Assembly: GCF_900188385.1 (NCBI RefSeq)
Contig: NZ_FZOI01000004.1
Span: 186,001 to 250,000, forward strand
Source of the DNA: Azospirillum sp. RU38E
GTDB taxonomy: Bacteria; Pseudomonadota; Alphaproteobacteria; Azospirillales; Azospirillaceae
Direction of reading: 5' to 3'
Length of the DNA stretch: 64,000 bases
The notes below the pieces were generated by a model. That model was not told where the DNA came from. It ran no database searches and worked only from the letters and a program-made list of their open reading frames with translations. Below, one piece after another: positions 47,692 to 58,454 of this stretch. A program made the position numbers and the translations under genes. The stretch's first letter is position 1; every line of letters begins with the position of its first letter.

Positions 47692-48555
47692 ATGCGCTAC
47701 CGCTGCCGCCATGTCACCCGCTATTCCTATGGGGAGATGGTGACCAGCTCGCATTTGCTGGCGCATCTGGCCCCGCGTCCCCATCCGCGCCAGACCGGGC
47801 GGGTGACGGACATGACCATCCTGCCCTGGCCCGCCTCCCTGGTGGACCGGCTGGATTGGTTCGGCAATCCGACGACCTATGCCAGCATCCAGACCCCGCA
47901 CCGGGAATTGACGGTAACGGTGGAAATGGAAATGCAGGTGCTGCCCCCGCCGCCGCTGAACCCGGCGCAGAGTGCCTGTTGGGAACAGGTGGCCTTACAG
48001 GCGCTGGAGCGGGCGGAAACGGTGGAGTTTGTGCAGGCCAGTCCGCGCGTCCCCCCGCCCGATGCCGCCATCACCGCCTTCGTCACCCCCTTCTTCCCCC
48101 CCGGCCAGCCGGCGGCAGCAGGGGCGATGGCGCTGATGCGGCATATTTTCAGCGAGTTCAGCTTCGATCCCACCGCCACCACCGTCAGCACCCCGATTGC
48201 CGAGGTGCTGACCAAGCAGCGCGGCGTCTGCCAGGATTTCGCCCATCTGATGATCGCTGCCCTGCGCGCCCTGGGGCTGCCGGCGCGCTATGTCTCCGGC
48301 TATCTGCGCACCCTGCCCCCGCCGGGCCAGGAACGGTTGCGCGGGGCCGATGCAAGTCACGCCTGGGTCCAGGTCTGGTGCGGCGAAGGCACCGGCTGGA
48401 TCGACCTGGACCCGACCAATGGCCGGCAGGCCGATACCGATCATGTCACTCTGGCCTGGGGCCGGGATTATGATGATGTCAGCCCGCTCCGCGGTGTCAT
48501 CCTGGGCGGCGGCAGCCATGGGGTGCTGGTGGCGGTGGATGTGGAGCCGCTGTAA
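47692..48555 (+). CDS. Transglutaminase-like cysteine protease
   Basis: This 287-aa protein has the bacterial transglutaminase N-terminal beta domain (about 1-90) and a papain-like core (about 145-245). The triad is C180 (GVCQDFAH), H223 (SHAWVQVW) and D240 (DLDPTNG). It probably cleaves or transpeptidates the product of the ATP-grasp enzyme. It is the last gene of the peptide-synthesis-like cluster. The frame opens at 47647, inside the preceding gene; ATG 47692 (MRYRCRHVTRY) is the family-like start. Confidence 0.9.
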   Translation: MRYRCRHVTRYSYGEMVTSSHLLAHLAPRPHPRQTGRVTDMTILPWPASLVDRLDWFGNPTTYASIQTPHRELTVTVEMEMQVLPPPPLNPAQSACWEQVALQALERAETVEFVQASPRVPPPDAAITAFVTPFFPPGQPAAAGAMALMRHIFSEFSFDPTATTVSTPIAEVLTKQRGVCQDFAHLMIAALRALGLPARYVSGYLRTLPPPGQERLRGADASHAWVQVWCGEGTGWIDLDPTNGRQADTDHVTLAWGRDYDDVSPLRGVILGGGSHGVLVAVDVEPL

Positions 48556-48572
48556 CGCGGCCCCCCTGTCCC

Positions 48573-49418
48573 TTACTGCCCCCGTCGCGCCATGAAGGCC
48601 AGCCGTTCGAACAGGTGGACATCCTGTTCGTTCTTCAGCAGCGCCCCGTGCAGCGGCGGGATCAGCTTTTTCGGGTCGCGCTGGCGCAGCACCTCGGGCG
48701 ACACATCCTCCACCAGCAGCAGCCGGATCCAGTCCAGCAGTTCCGACGTGCTGGGCTTCTTTTTCAGGCCCGGCACCTCGCGCACCTCATAGAACAGGGT
48801 CAGCGCGTCGCGCAGCAGATCGGCCTTCAAGCCCGGATAATGCACCTCCACGATGCGGGCCATGGTCTCGGCATCGGGGAAGCGGATGTAATGGAAGAAA
48901 CAGCGGCGCAGGAAGGCGTCCGGCAGTTCCTTTTCATTGTTCGAGGTGATGATGACGACGGGGCGCTGGATGGCCTTGATGGTCTGCCCCGTCTCGTAAA
49001 CGAAGAATTCCATCCGGTCGAGTTCCTGCAACAGATCGTTGGGGAACTCGATATCCGCCTTGTCGATCTCATCAATCAGCAGCACCGGCGGATTTTCCGC
49101 CTCAAACGCGGTCCAGAGCGGGCCTTTGCGGATATAATTGGCAATGTCATGCACGCGCGCATCGCCCAACTGGCTGTCGCGCAGGCGGCTGACGGCATCA
49201 TATTCATAAAGCCCCTGCTGGGCCTTGGTGGTGGATTTGACGTGCCAGGATTGCAGCGGCCGCCCCAGGGCCTTGGCCACCTCCTGCGCCAGCACGGTCT
49301 TGCCCGTCCCCGGCTCGCCCTTCACCAGCAGGGGCCGTTGCAGGGTGATGGCGGCATTGACCGCCACCCGCAGATCATCGGTGGCGACGTAATCCTGGGT
49401 GCCTTGGAAACGGGTCAT
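48573..49418 (-). CDS. MoxR-family AAA+ ATPase
   Basis: This 281-aa AAA+ ATPase has Walker A GEPGTGKTVLA, Walker B LLIDEIDKAD and sensor 1 VIITSNNEKELPDAF. MoxR proteins act as chaperones that insert metal cofactors or assemble complexes, usually with a von Willebrand A-domain partner. No such partner gene is visible here, so the target is unknown. The start at 49418 has AGGGA 8 bp upstream. It is convergent with the transglutaminase gene, with 17 bp between stops. Confidence 0.93.
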   Translation of the reverse strand: MTRFQGTQDYVATDDLRVAVNAAITLQRPLLVKGEPGTGKTVLAQEVAKALGRPLQSWHVKSTTKAQQGLYEYDAVSRLRDSQLGDARVHDIANYIRKGPLWTAFEAENPPVLLIDEIDKADIEFPNDLLQELDRMEFFVYETGQTIKAIQRPVVIITSNNEKELPDAFLRRCFFHYIRFPDAETMARIVEVHYPGLKADLLRDALTLFYEVREVPGLKKKPSTSELLDWIRLLLVEDVSPEVLRQRDPKKLIPPLHGALLKNEQDVHLFERLAFMARRGQ

Positions 49419-49497
49419 GCAGCCAATCCCTATGGCGTTTTTACAAGCTGGGTGAAATCGGACCAATGTTCGACCTTGAAGGCCCGGATGGCGAACA

Positions 49498-49698
49498 TCA
49501 ACGGTCCCGTGGATCGTCAAGAATAGCGGAAAGGCGGTAATCCACCTCCTCCCCGCTTTCAATCACGCGGATCCGCATCATCCGGTCGCCATCAGGCAAA
49601 TCCTGGCCGGCGTCCAGGATTTCATAAACAGGACCGACCGGGCCGAAGCGCCGCCATGTGCCCACCAAACTCGCGGCAATAGGAAGATGCCCCTCCAT
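49498..49698 (-). CDS. Small DUF5397-like protein
   Basis: This short protein (66 aa) contains LVGTWRRFGPVGPVYEIL and MRIRVIESGEEVDYRLS, the core of the small DUF5397 family, whose function is unknown. The start at 49698 has GGGAG 8 bp upstream; longer in-frame starts run back into the alaS terminator. It lies 79 bp upstream of the moxR-like start on the same strand, so the two may share a transcript. Because of its size the call is moderate. Confidence 0.7.
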   Translation of the reverse strand: MEGHLPIAASLVGTWRRFGPVGPVYEILDAGQDLPDGDRMMRIRVIESGEEVDYRLSAILDDPRDR

Positions 49699-49770
49699 AT
49701 CCGCCACTCCCAGGATCAAAGGCCAAGGTAGTGAGTATCGCATAAACCGGTCTGGCGAGAAAACGGCTGT

Positions 49771-49806
49771 AAAAAAGGCTGTGACCGCATCACGGCCACA
49801 GCCTTT
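49771..49806 (-). terminator. Rho-independent terminator of alaS
   Basis: On the minus strand a 10-bp stem (49797-49806 with 49774-49783) with a 13-nt loop is followed by a T run complementary to A 49771-49776. It begins 6 bp after the alaS stop. Confidence 0.9.
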
Positions 49807-49811
49807 AAACC

Positions 49812-52475
<2,664 letters not shown>

Positions 52476-52598
52476 GGAAACGGCCTGGCTCAAGCATGGT
52501 CGCGACAATGCGGGGCTTGGGTTTTACCGCGCCATGCCGGGCCTGTCCATGCCCGGATCGGTCGGGGGCGGCTTGCAGCGCGCGCCCCCGTGGCCCCT

Positions 52599-53225
52599 TC
52601 ATACGCCGGCAATCACCTGATTGAACGCCTGCACGGCGGCCGCAGGACCATTGGGGTGGTTCCACACCCCACCACTGACGGCCAGGAAATCGGCCCCGGC
52701 TTCCACCAGCACGCGGCAATTCTCCACATTGATGCCGCCAATGGCGACACAGGGGATTTCCATCATCTCCTGCCACCAGGAGAGGATTTCCGGTTCGGCC
52801 CGCGCCTTGGGCTCCTTGGTGGACGTCTCGAAAAAGGCGCCGAAGGCGACATAATCGGCCCCATCTTCACCGGCCACCATCGCCAGATGCCGGCTGTCAT
52901 GGCAGGTGACGCCGACAATGGCGTCGCGGCCCATGATCTTGCGGGCCTGGGCATAGGGCGTATCTTCCTGCCCCACATGCACCCCGTCGCAGCCACCCGC
53001 CGCCGCCAGATCGGGCCGGTCGTTCAGGATGAAGGCGACCTCGCGTTCCTGCACGATGGGGCGCAGCGCGTCGATGGCGCGCTTCACCACATCATCCGCC
53101 ACATCCTTCAGCCGCAACTGCACACAGGCCACATCGCCGGCATCCAGCGTGGCGGCCAGCAAGGGCTTGAAACTATTCAGGTCCAGCGTCGGCGGGGTGA
53201 TCAGGTAGAGGCGGCAGTCGGTCAT
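52599..53225 (-). CDS. thiE: Thiamine-phosphate synthase
   Basis: This TIM-barrel enzyme (208 aa) joins HMP-PP and the thiazole phosphate to give thiamine phosphate. Conserved blocks are [40 protein letters not shown] and VAIGGIN. The start at 53225 fits the family N-terminus [12 protein letters not shown]; the open frame runs 61 codons further upstream through the structured repeat without similarity. A strong terminator lies immediately upstream. No TPP riboswitch could be found in the leader. Confidence 0.93.
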   Translation of the reverse strand: MTDCRLYLITPPTLDLNSFKPLLAATLDAGDVACVQLRLKDVADDVVKRAIDALRPIVQEREVAFILNDRPDLAAAGGCDGVHVGQEDTPYAQARKIMGRDAIVGVTCHDSRHLAMVAGEDGADYVAFGAFFETSTKEPKARAEPEILSWWQEMMEIPCVAIGGINVENCRVLVEAGADFLAVSGGVWNHPNGPAAAVQAFNQVIAGV

Positions 53226-53241
53226 GGTCTTCTCTGGACGA

Positions 53242-53279
53242 TAAAAGCAAAGGCCCGGTGCGGTTCGCCGCACCGGGCC
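53242..53279 (-). terminator. Rho-independent terminator between fba and thiE
   Basis: A perfect 12-bp GC stem (53252-53263 with 53268-53279) has a CGAA loop on the minus strand, followed by TTTGCTTTTAT. It ends only about 20 bp before the thiE start, so thiE either needs its own promoter inside this region or depends on read-through (attenuation). Confidence 0.85.
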
Positions 53280-53294
53280 CGAAGCTGGTACTCT

Positions 53295-53404
53295 ATAGCA
53301 AGGGTCAAACCTGTTGACCCTTGCTATCCGCGCCGACCGGCGCGGCGCCCGCACGTGCGGGCGTGAGCCAAGCCGCCGGATGGCGGCGCCCGGCGCCTGA
53401 GGGA
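53295..53404 (+). repeat. Structured intergenic element, copy B
   Basis: In order this holds: a perfect 14-bp hairpin (53295-53327); a 7-bp hairpin with a GACC loop (53328-53345); an 18-bp perfect palindrome (53346-53363); GTGAGCCAAG (53363-53372); a 5-bp hairpin with a GGAT loop (53373-53386); and CGCCCGGCGCCTGAGGGA (53387-53404). It matches copy A at 20475-20586 in order, spacing, loops and linkers. All three shared hairpins differ in sequence but stay paired. It sits 13 bp downstream of the fba stop, in the opposite orientation to fba and thiE. Confidence 0.82.
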
Positions 53405-53417
53405 ACAAGCGTAACTT

Positions 53418-54347
53418 TTATTCCTTGCCCTGGTAGATTTTCACCAGCTTGTCCAGCAGGGCCAACGCATCTTCACGGCTACGCTGGAAGGCGTTGCGGC
53501 CGATGATGGAGCCGTTGCCGCCACCATCACGGATGGCGCGGGCATCTTCATACACCGCATCCTCACCCTTGGCGGCACCGCCGGAGAAGACAACGATGCG
53601 GCGACCATTGAAGCTGGCCTGCATGATGTGCTTCACGCGTTCCGCCAGGGTTTCGCGCGGCACATTGTGCTTTTCATAGATCTTGCGGGCTTCTTCCTGC
53701 TCCAGGTCCGCCGTCGGCAGCTTGACCTTGATGATATGGGCGCCGAGCAGGGCGGCCATATGGGCCGCGTAGGCGTCCACATCCAGGGCCAGTTCGCCCT
53801 TCTTGGAGATGGCACCACCGCGCGGATAGGACCAGATCACCGTGGCGATACCCTTGGACTTGGCTTCGCGCGACAGTTCGCGGATTTCCTCGAACTGGTT
53901 AAACTGGGAATCGGAGCCCGGATAGATGGTGAAGCCGATGGCCGACGCACCGATGCGCAGGGCATCATCCACGCTGGCGGTCACGGCCTGATCGGCATTT
54001 TCCTTGAAGGTAGACAGGCTGTTGGCGCTGTTCATCTTCAAGATCAGCGGGATGGAGCCGGCGAAGGTCGCGGCACCGGCTTCCAGCGGGCCCAGCGGGG
54101 CGGCATAGGCCGACAGCCCGGCATCAATGGCCAGCTGGTAGTGATAGTGCGGGTCGTAAGCTGCCGGGTTCATGGCGAAGCTGCGGGCCGGGCCATGTTC
54201 AAAGCCCTGATCCACCGGCAGGATCACCAGTTTGCCAGTACCGCCCAGCCGGCCTTCCATCAGGATGCGGGCGAGATTGGCCTTGGTGCCGGGATTATCG
54301 CTCTCATACCAGGAAAGGATTTCTTTGACGCGGCGCGTGAGCTTCAT
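53418..54347 (-). CDS. fba: Class I fructose-bisphosphate aldolase (DhnA type)
   Basis: This glycolytic/gluconeogenic aldolase (309 aa) of the archaeal/DhnA type forms a Schiff base with fructose-1,6-bisphosphate. Diagnostic blocks are ILPVDQGFEHGPARSF, IGASAIGFTIYPGSD, IATVIWSYPRGGAIS, HIIKVKLPTADL (likely the Schiff-base lysine region), RIVVFSGGAAKG and GGNGSIIGRNAFQR. The start MKLTRRVKEILSWY at 54347 has GGAAA upstream. It is separated from thiE by copy B and a terminator. Confidence 0.94.
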   Translation of the reverse strand: MKLTRRVKEILSWYESDNPGTKANLARILMEGRLGGTGKLVILPVDQGFEHGPARSFAMNPAAYDPHYHYQLAIDAGLSAYAAPLGPLEAGAATFAGSIPLILKMNSANSLSTFKENADQAVTASVDDALRIGASAIGFTIYPGSDSQFNQFEEIRELSREAKSKGIATVIWSYPRGGAISKKGELALDVDAYAAHMAALLGAHIIKVKLPTADLEQEEARKIYEKHNVPRETLAERVKHIMQASFNGRRIVVFSGGAAKGEDAVYEDARAIRDGGGNGSIIGRNAFQRSREDALALLDKLVKIYQGKE

Positions 54348-54465
54348 TGTTGGGTTTCCTGCCGTGGTTCGTGGGTCGGAACGACCAAAAAGAGTGCCGG
54401 TTTGATAGCCCAACCGACCCCGCATTGCAACGCGGCAGGGCCGTCAGGTAGTGAAGGCAAAAGCA

Positions 54466-54930
54466 CTACATCCCTTTTATATCAAGCTGTTGGCTCAGCC
54501 ATTGCCGAAGCGATGCATCACGGTTGCGTATCCAACACGGCTCAATGGTACAGGCCGGGCGCTGGTACAGCGTGGCCCCATGTGCCGCCGCCAGCCCCAG
54601 CAGCCGGCCGATTCCATCATCGGGCAAGCTGGGCGGCGGCGCAAAGGCGATGGCCGGCACCCCGGCCCGCAGGGCGGCCAACACCTGCCCCGTCTGGTCC
54701 GCCGCATCCAGCAACAGCAGGAACGGGGCGCCACGGGCCGCCTGTTGCAACCCCTCCCCCAGGGCGGCCCACCAGCCGGCCCCCGCCAGCCCGGCAATAC
54801 CGGGGGAAGAGGTGAGAATCACCGGCCGGCCGGCCGCCAGCTCCAACACCAATTGTCCCGCCGCCGCCCCATCAATCCGTACACAGGGCCAGGGGGGAAG
54901 GGCGGCGAAGCCGGAGGGCGTGGCAGACAT
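54466..54930 (-). CDS. Unknown protein, Ala/Leu/Gly-rich
   Basis: The product (154 aa) is not recognised. It has no signal peptide or clear membrane segment and is Ala-, Leu- and Pro-rich. It contains LAAGRPVILTSSPGIAGLAG and GVPAIAFAPPPS, which read like a Rossmann-type alternation, but no signature is complete. The start at 54930 is the first ATG after the DUF481 gene; its ribosome-binding site is weak. It follows the broken DUF481 gene by 55 bp on the same strand. A real gene is likely from length and codon bias. Confidence 0.6.
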   Translation of the reverse strand: MSATPSGFAALPPWPCVRIDGAAAGQLVLELAAGRPVILTSSPGIAGLAGAGWWAALGEGLQQAARGAPFLLLLDAADQTGQVLAALRAGVPAIAFAPPPSLPDDGIGRLLGLAAAHGATLYQRPACTIEPCWIRNRDASLRQWLSQQLDIKGM

Positions 54931-54985
54931 GGGCGCTTTCAGAGACAGGGTGATGACAGGTGCGGGATCATACCCCCCTGCCCCG

Positions 54986-55942
54986 TCAGAAGGAATAAAC
55001 CAGCGTGGCGCGGCTGACCGTATCGGTGGCCTTGCGGTCATCGGGCGGATCGCTCTCATTCCTGACCGTGAAGCTGATCTTGGCGGAGAACAACGCATTG
55101 ATCCGGGTGGTCAGGGCGCTGGTCGCCTCCAGCGTGCGGTTTTCCGCCCCGATCAGCGTCTTGGCCGTCTGGCTGAAACTGGCATCATCGCTGAACCGTT
55201 AGCTGAAGGCGCTGGCGGCGCGGAAAACGAATTCATGTTCGGTGAAGGCCGGATCGGTGTCGCTGGCGGCATAGAGCGTGTGGCGCGCACCGGGGCCGCC
55301 TTCCACCTCCAGCTTGGTGGTGCCATTGTCGATCAGCACATAACCCAAACCGACGGTTTCGGTGAAACGGTGGCGGTAGCCGGCAAACATGTCGCGTTCC
55401 CAGCCGAATTGGCCGGCGGCATAAAGGGCTTCATTGATGAAATAATTCGGCTCGTAACCAGCGCTGTAGCGCTGCTTGTTGGTGCGCCCCTCGCTGCGCT
55501 GATAATCGGCGGCGGCAATCAGCCGGTGACGCCAATCCATGGTTTCCTTGGTCAGGGCCAGACCGACGGCCAGGGCCTTGTCATCGCTGTTGCCGGTGGA
55601 AAGCGAGGCACCCAGTTCCCCCGTACCGGTCCAACCGGACAGGATATGGCGACCATTGGCTTTCTTCGCCGCCAGCGCCTGGGTTTGGCGCTGCTGGCGC
55701 AGGCTGTCGCCCAGCGCGGTGATCGGCTCCGCCTGATCCGGGAAGGCGGCCAACGCCAGGCTGATGGTCTTGTCCAGGGTGGCGGCATCGCCATCGGCGG
55801 CGGCCTGGCGGATCATCGCCTCCACCCCGGCCGGCAAGGCGGGGGCGGGTTCAGCGGCAGCGGCCACGGGGGAAAGCAGCAGGCAAAATGCCAGCACGGC
55901 GGCGGCACGCGGCGTGCGGGTCGACGGCGCAGAAATCAGCAT
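54986..55942 (-). pseudogene. DUF481 outer-membrane protein interrupted by an in-frame stop
   Basis: The first 247 codons (from ATG 55942) encode a signal peptide (about 1-29) and a DUF481 beta-barrel protein (GWTGTGELGASLSTGNSDD, AGYEPNYFINEALYAAGQFG). A TAA at 55199-55201 interrupts the frame just after FRAASAFS. The same frame then continues for 70 sense codons (RFSDDASFSQTAKTLIGAEN to ATLVYSF) and stops at 54986. That tail is the normal DUF481 C-terminus, ending in the aromatic outer-membrane insertion signal. No frameshift is needed, so a single nonsense change (tyrosine-like codon to TAA) or a sequencing error explains it. As it stands the barrel would lack its last strands and probably not assemble. 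Confidence 0.85.
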
Positions 55943-56082
55943 AGGAAGGGTCGATGCTCCGGTTTGCGGGCCCGGCAAGGGCGGGGAGCATCGGAAACTG
56001 ACGGCAGGGATCGACCGAATCAACCCTGCATAAGGCAATAGGCGGGAAGCGGCCGGCATTGCGGCCGCTTTCCCAGATCATC

Positions 56083-56565
56083 CTATTCCAGCAAGGAGCG
56101 CAGCATCCAGGCGGTCTTTTCATGGATCTGCAGGCGCTGGGTCAACAGGTCGGCCGTCGGCTCATCGCCGGCTTCCTCCACGGTGGGGAACAGGGCGCGG
56201 CCGGTGCGGGCCACCGTCTCATGCCCATCGACCAATTGGCGGATCATTTCTTCCGCCTTGGGCACGCCGGTTTCCTCCGCAATGCTGGTCAGCTTGGCAT
56301 ATTGGGTGTAGCTGCCGGGGGCCGGGAAGCCCAGGGCGCGGATTCGTTCCGCAATCTCGTCCACCGCCGTGTGCAGTTCCGTATACTGCGCCATGAACAT
56401 GGTGTGCAGCGTATTGAACATCGGGCCGGTGACGTTCCAATGGAAATTATGCGTCTTCAGATACAGCGTGTAGCTGTCGGCCAGCAGGGCGGACAGGCCT
56501 TCGGCGATCTTTTCCCGGTTCTTGTCGGAAATACCGATATTGATGCTGGGGGCCTTCTTGGCCAT
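56083..56565 (-). CDS. dps: Dps ferritin-like DNA-protection protein
   Basis: This miniferritin (160 aa) stores iron and shields DNA in oxidative stress. The ferroxidase ligands lie in [10 protein letters not shown] and in [19 protein letters not shown], the Dps signatures. A GAGGA site lies 9 bp before the ATG. The 330-bp upstream region contains an inverted repeat (56595-56615) close to the start. It is downstream of the EF-hand gene on the same strand but probably has its own promoter. Confidence 0.95.
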   Translation of the reverse strand: MAKKAPSINIGISDKNREKIAEGLSALLADSYTLYLKTHNFHWNVTGPMFNTLHTMFMAQYTELHTAVDEIAERIRALGFPAPGSYTQYAKLTSIAEETGVPKAEEMIRQLVDGHETVARTGRALFPTVEEAGDEPTADLLTQRLQIHEKTAWMLRSLLE

Positions 56566-56895
56566 GGCGCTTCATCCTCAAAGGGTTGGGAGACACACCC
56601 CTTAAGATAGGGTGTAAAGCGCACAAGCAGAACGACAAAAGCGGATGCCAGGGGCGGGAAATTGCCGCAAGGGCATGAATGTACAAAAGGCAGGGGTGGC
56701 CGCGTTGATCGCAGGGGCGTTAAGCGGCCACCCCCTCAAGGTGCAGCGGGTTATGGGCAAACCCGCGCAACGACGCCGGATAAGGCATGCGGAACCGGCG
56801 CCGGTGCCTCATCGGAACCTGTCAGGGTCCCAAAAGCAAAATCAAGGGCAGATGGCGGAATCGCGGGGCTGACTTCTCAGATGGACCCATCCAGA
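56566..56895. promoter_or_regulatory. Intergenic region upstream of dps
   Basis: This is a 330-bp gap between the EF-hand gene stop and the dps start. It holds the dps ribosome-binding site, the inverted repeat at 56595-56615 and a short GC palindrome CCGGCGCCGG near 56800. No gene is supported. No clean terminator for the EF-hand gene could be identified. Confidence 0.5.
56595..56615. promoter_or_regulatory. Inverted repeat upstream of dps, candidate operator
   Basis: ACACCC and GGGTGT flank a 9-nt AT-rich centre, ending 29 bp upstream of the dps start codon. Position and symmetry suit a regulator-binding site overlapping the promoter. The sequence does not match a regulator box that can be named with confidence. 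Confidence 0.4.
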
Positions 56896-57453
56896 TCAGG
56901 CCAGCGTGCTCGCGGCACTGGATGAACCATTCTTGCCGCTGTTGTTGTTTGTGTAGGACGATACAGCCTCTTGCAATTTGGCAATCAACGCGGAAATGCC
57001 GGAATCCTCATCATCCTGGCTGGTACTGCTGTTCAGTATGCTGGCCAGATTATCGCTGGATGATGCATCTTTCTCATTGCTGTCACCGCTGGCGGCGGGG
57101 GGTGGGCCACCCGGCGGGGGGCCACCCGGCGGGGGTGGACCCATCATCGCCTGGGCGCCATCGCCCCCGCCCGATTCTTGCGCGCCCAACAGGGCACCCC
57201 GTGTTGAAGAGGCCATGCCCTGAAAGGCTGTTTCCATCTCGGCCTGGGTGAGCGAGCCATCGCTGTCGCTGTCCATACCGTTGAAGATATTTTCAACATT
57301 GTTGGCCCCCTTGGGCGCACTGGCGGAAAACTCCTCCAGCGAGAGGGCACCTGACTGGTCGGTATCCACGTCTTTGAATTTAGGGGGCGCGGGCGGACGC
57401 GAGGAATGGGACAGCGCAGAGGTGCTACCGCTGGACAGGCTGGAGATGCTCAT
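56896..57453 (-). CDS. EF-hand calcium-binding protein
   Basis: This 185-aa protein has two canonical EF-hand loops: D30-T-D32-Q-S34-G-A-L-S-L-E40-E41 and D61-S-D63-S-D65-G-S-L-T-Q-A-E72. Both have the acidic ligands at positions 1, 3, 5 (or Ser) and 12. A Gly/Pro-rich stretch (MMGPPPPGGPPPGGPPP, about 103-119) and a Ser/Asn-rich C-terminal helix follow. There is no signal peptide, and the N-terminus is Ser-rich. It probably senses or buffers calcium; its target is unknown. It is downstream of mtnN on the same strand, 74 bp away. Confidence 0.88.
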   Translation of the reverse strand: MSISSLSSGSTSALSHSSRPPAPPKFKDVDTDQSGALSLEEFSASAPKGANNVENIFNGMDSDSDGSLTQAEMETAFQGMASSTRGALLGAQESGGGDGAQAMMGPPPPGGPPPGGPPPAASGDSNEKDASSSDNLASILNSSTSQDDEDSGISALIAKLQEAVSSYTNNNSGKNGSSSAASTLA

Positions 57454-57527
57454 GATCGTTCCTTCGGAACAGGGTTTGGAACAGAGCCACCCCTTTTACG
57501 AAGCCATGCAAAACAACCTGTCGCTGC

Positions 57528-58322
57528 TTAATCGCGCGTCGCCGATTTTTCTGCAAACAGCGCGATCAGCCGCCGGACGATCAGGGCAGCCCCGCCTGCC
57601 GCCGCGCGGGCGAAGCTGGGGAAATCCACATGGCTGTCGCCACCAGCCAGATCGGACAGGGCCCGCACCACCACCAGCGGCAGGCCAAACCGCTCCGCCA
57701 GTTGGGCCAGGGCTGCCCCTTCCATCTCCACCGCCTGGGCCTGAAAACGGTCATGCAGGTCGGCGCGGGTGGCGGCACAATTCAGGAAATAATCGCCGGT
57801 CAGCACGGTGCCGAACCGGGTCGCCGGCTGCCGTGCCTGCCCGCCGGTGGCCGTCGCCGGCATGGCGGGCAGTTCCAGCCCGGCCAGGACCGCCGCGATG
57901 CGCCCTTCCAGCCCGGCCGGCAGGTGATACCCAACCGGCCCTTCCAGACCCGGCAGCGGCGGCACGCCCGGTTGATAGGGTGTCAGCCGTCCGTCGCAAA
58001 AGGCGCCATAATCATGCTGGATCAAAGTGCGGGCGATCACCACATCGCCAATGCCCAGATCCGGGTCCAGCCCGCCGGCCACGCCGGAGAAAACCAGCGC
58101 CCGCACGGCAAAATGCTGCGCCAGCAGGGTGCCGACAATGGCGGCATTCACCTTGCCGATGCCAGCCTCCACCAGCACCACCGGCACGCCATCCATGTCA
58201 CCGGCCAGAAACCGGAACCCCGCCAGTTCCGTTACCGCCGTCACCTGCAGATGCGCCCCGAAATGGCTGATCTCCTCCGGCACGGCGCAGATCAGGCCGA
58301 TGGGGCGGGCGTGGGTGGTCAT
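57528..58322 (-). CDS. mtnN: 5'-methylthioadenosine/S-adenosylhomocysteine nucleosidase family protein
   Basis: This nucleoside phosphorylase-fold enzyme (264 aa) is predicted to remove adenine from MTA and/or SAH in methionine salvage. GLICAVPEEISHFGAHL starts the fold. The catalytic region has VVLVEAGIGKVNAA, QAVEMEGAALAQLAERFG (EMEGAA glutamate) and VVVRALSDLAGG (catalytic aspartate). An insertion with ATGGQARQPATRFG lies before the active site. Close relatives act on futalosine or other nucleosides, so the substrate is probable rather than certain. Confidence 0.85.
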   Translation of the reverse strand: MTTHARPIGLICAVPEEISHFGAHLQVTAVTELAGFRFLAGDMDGVPVVLVEAGIGKVNAAIVGTLLAQHFAVRALVFSGVAGGLDPDLGIGDVVIARTLIQHDYGAFCDGRLTPYQPGVPPLPGLEGPVGYHLPAGLEGRIAAVLAGLELPAMPATATGGQARQPATRFGTVLTGDYFLNCAATRADLHDRFQAQAVEMEGAALAQLAERFGLPLVVVRALSDLAGGDSHVDFPSFARAAAGGAALIVRRLIALFAEKSATRD

Positions 58323-58454
58323 GGTTCAGGCGCTCCGATGGGGGGAAGGTGTCGGCAGAATGCGGTGGTGGGGAGAAGAAAGGCAAGATCGGTCAGGCAC
58401 CGGCCCCTGCCCTGCCCTATGATCCCCCCATCAAGGAAGGGCGGGGATGTCGGG

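Noticed and set aside
53226-53404. Possible TPP riboswitch upstream of thiE
   Set aside because: The only CTGAG-like motif is on the plus strand, opposite to thiE, and the paired thiamine-box motifs are absent on the minus strand.
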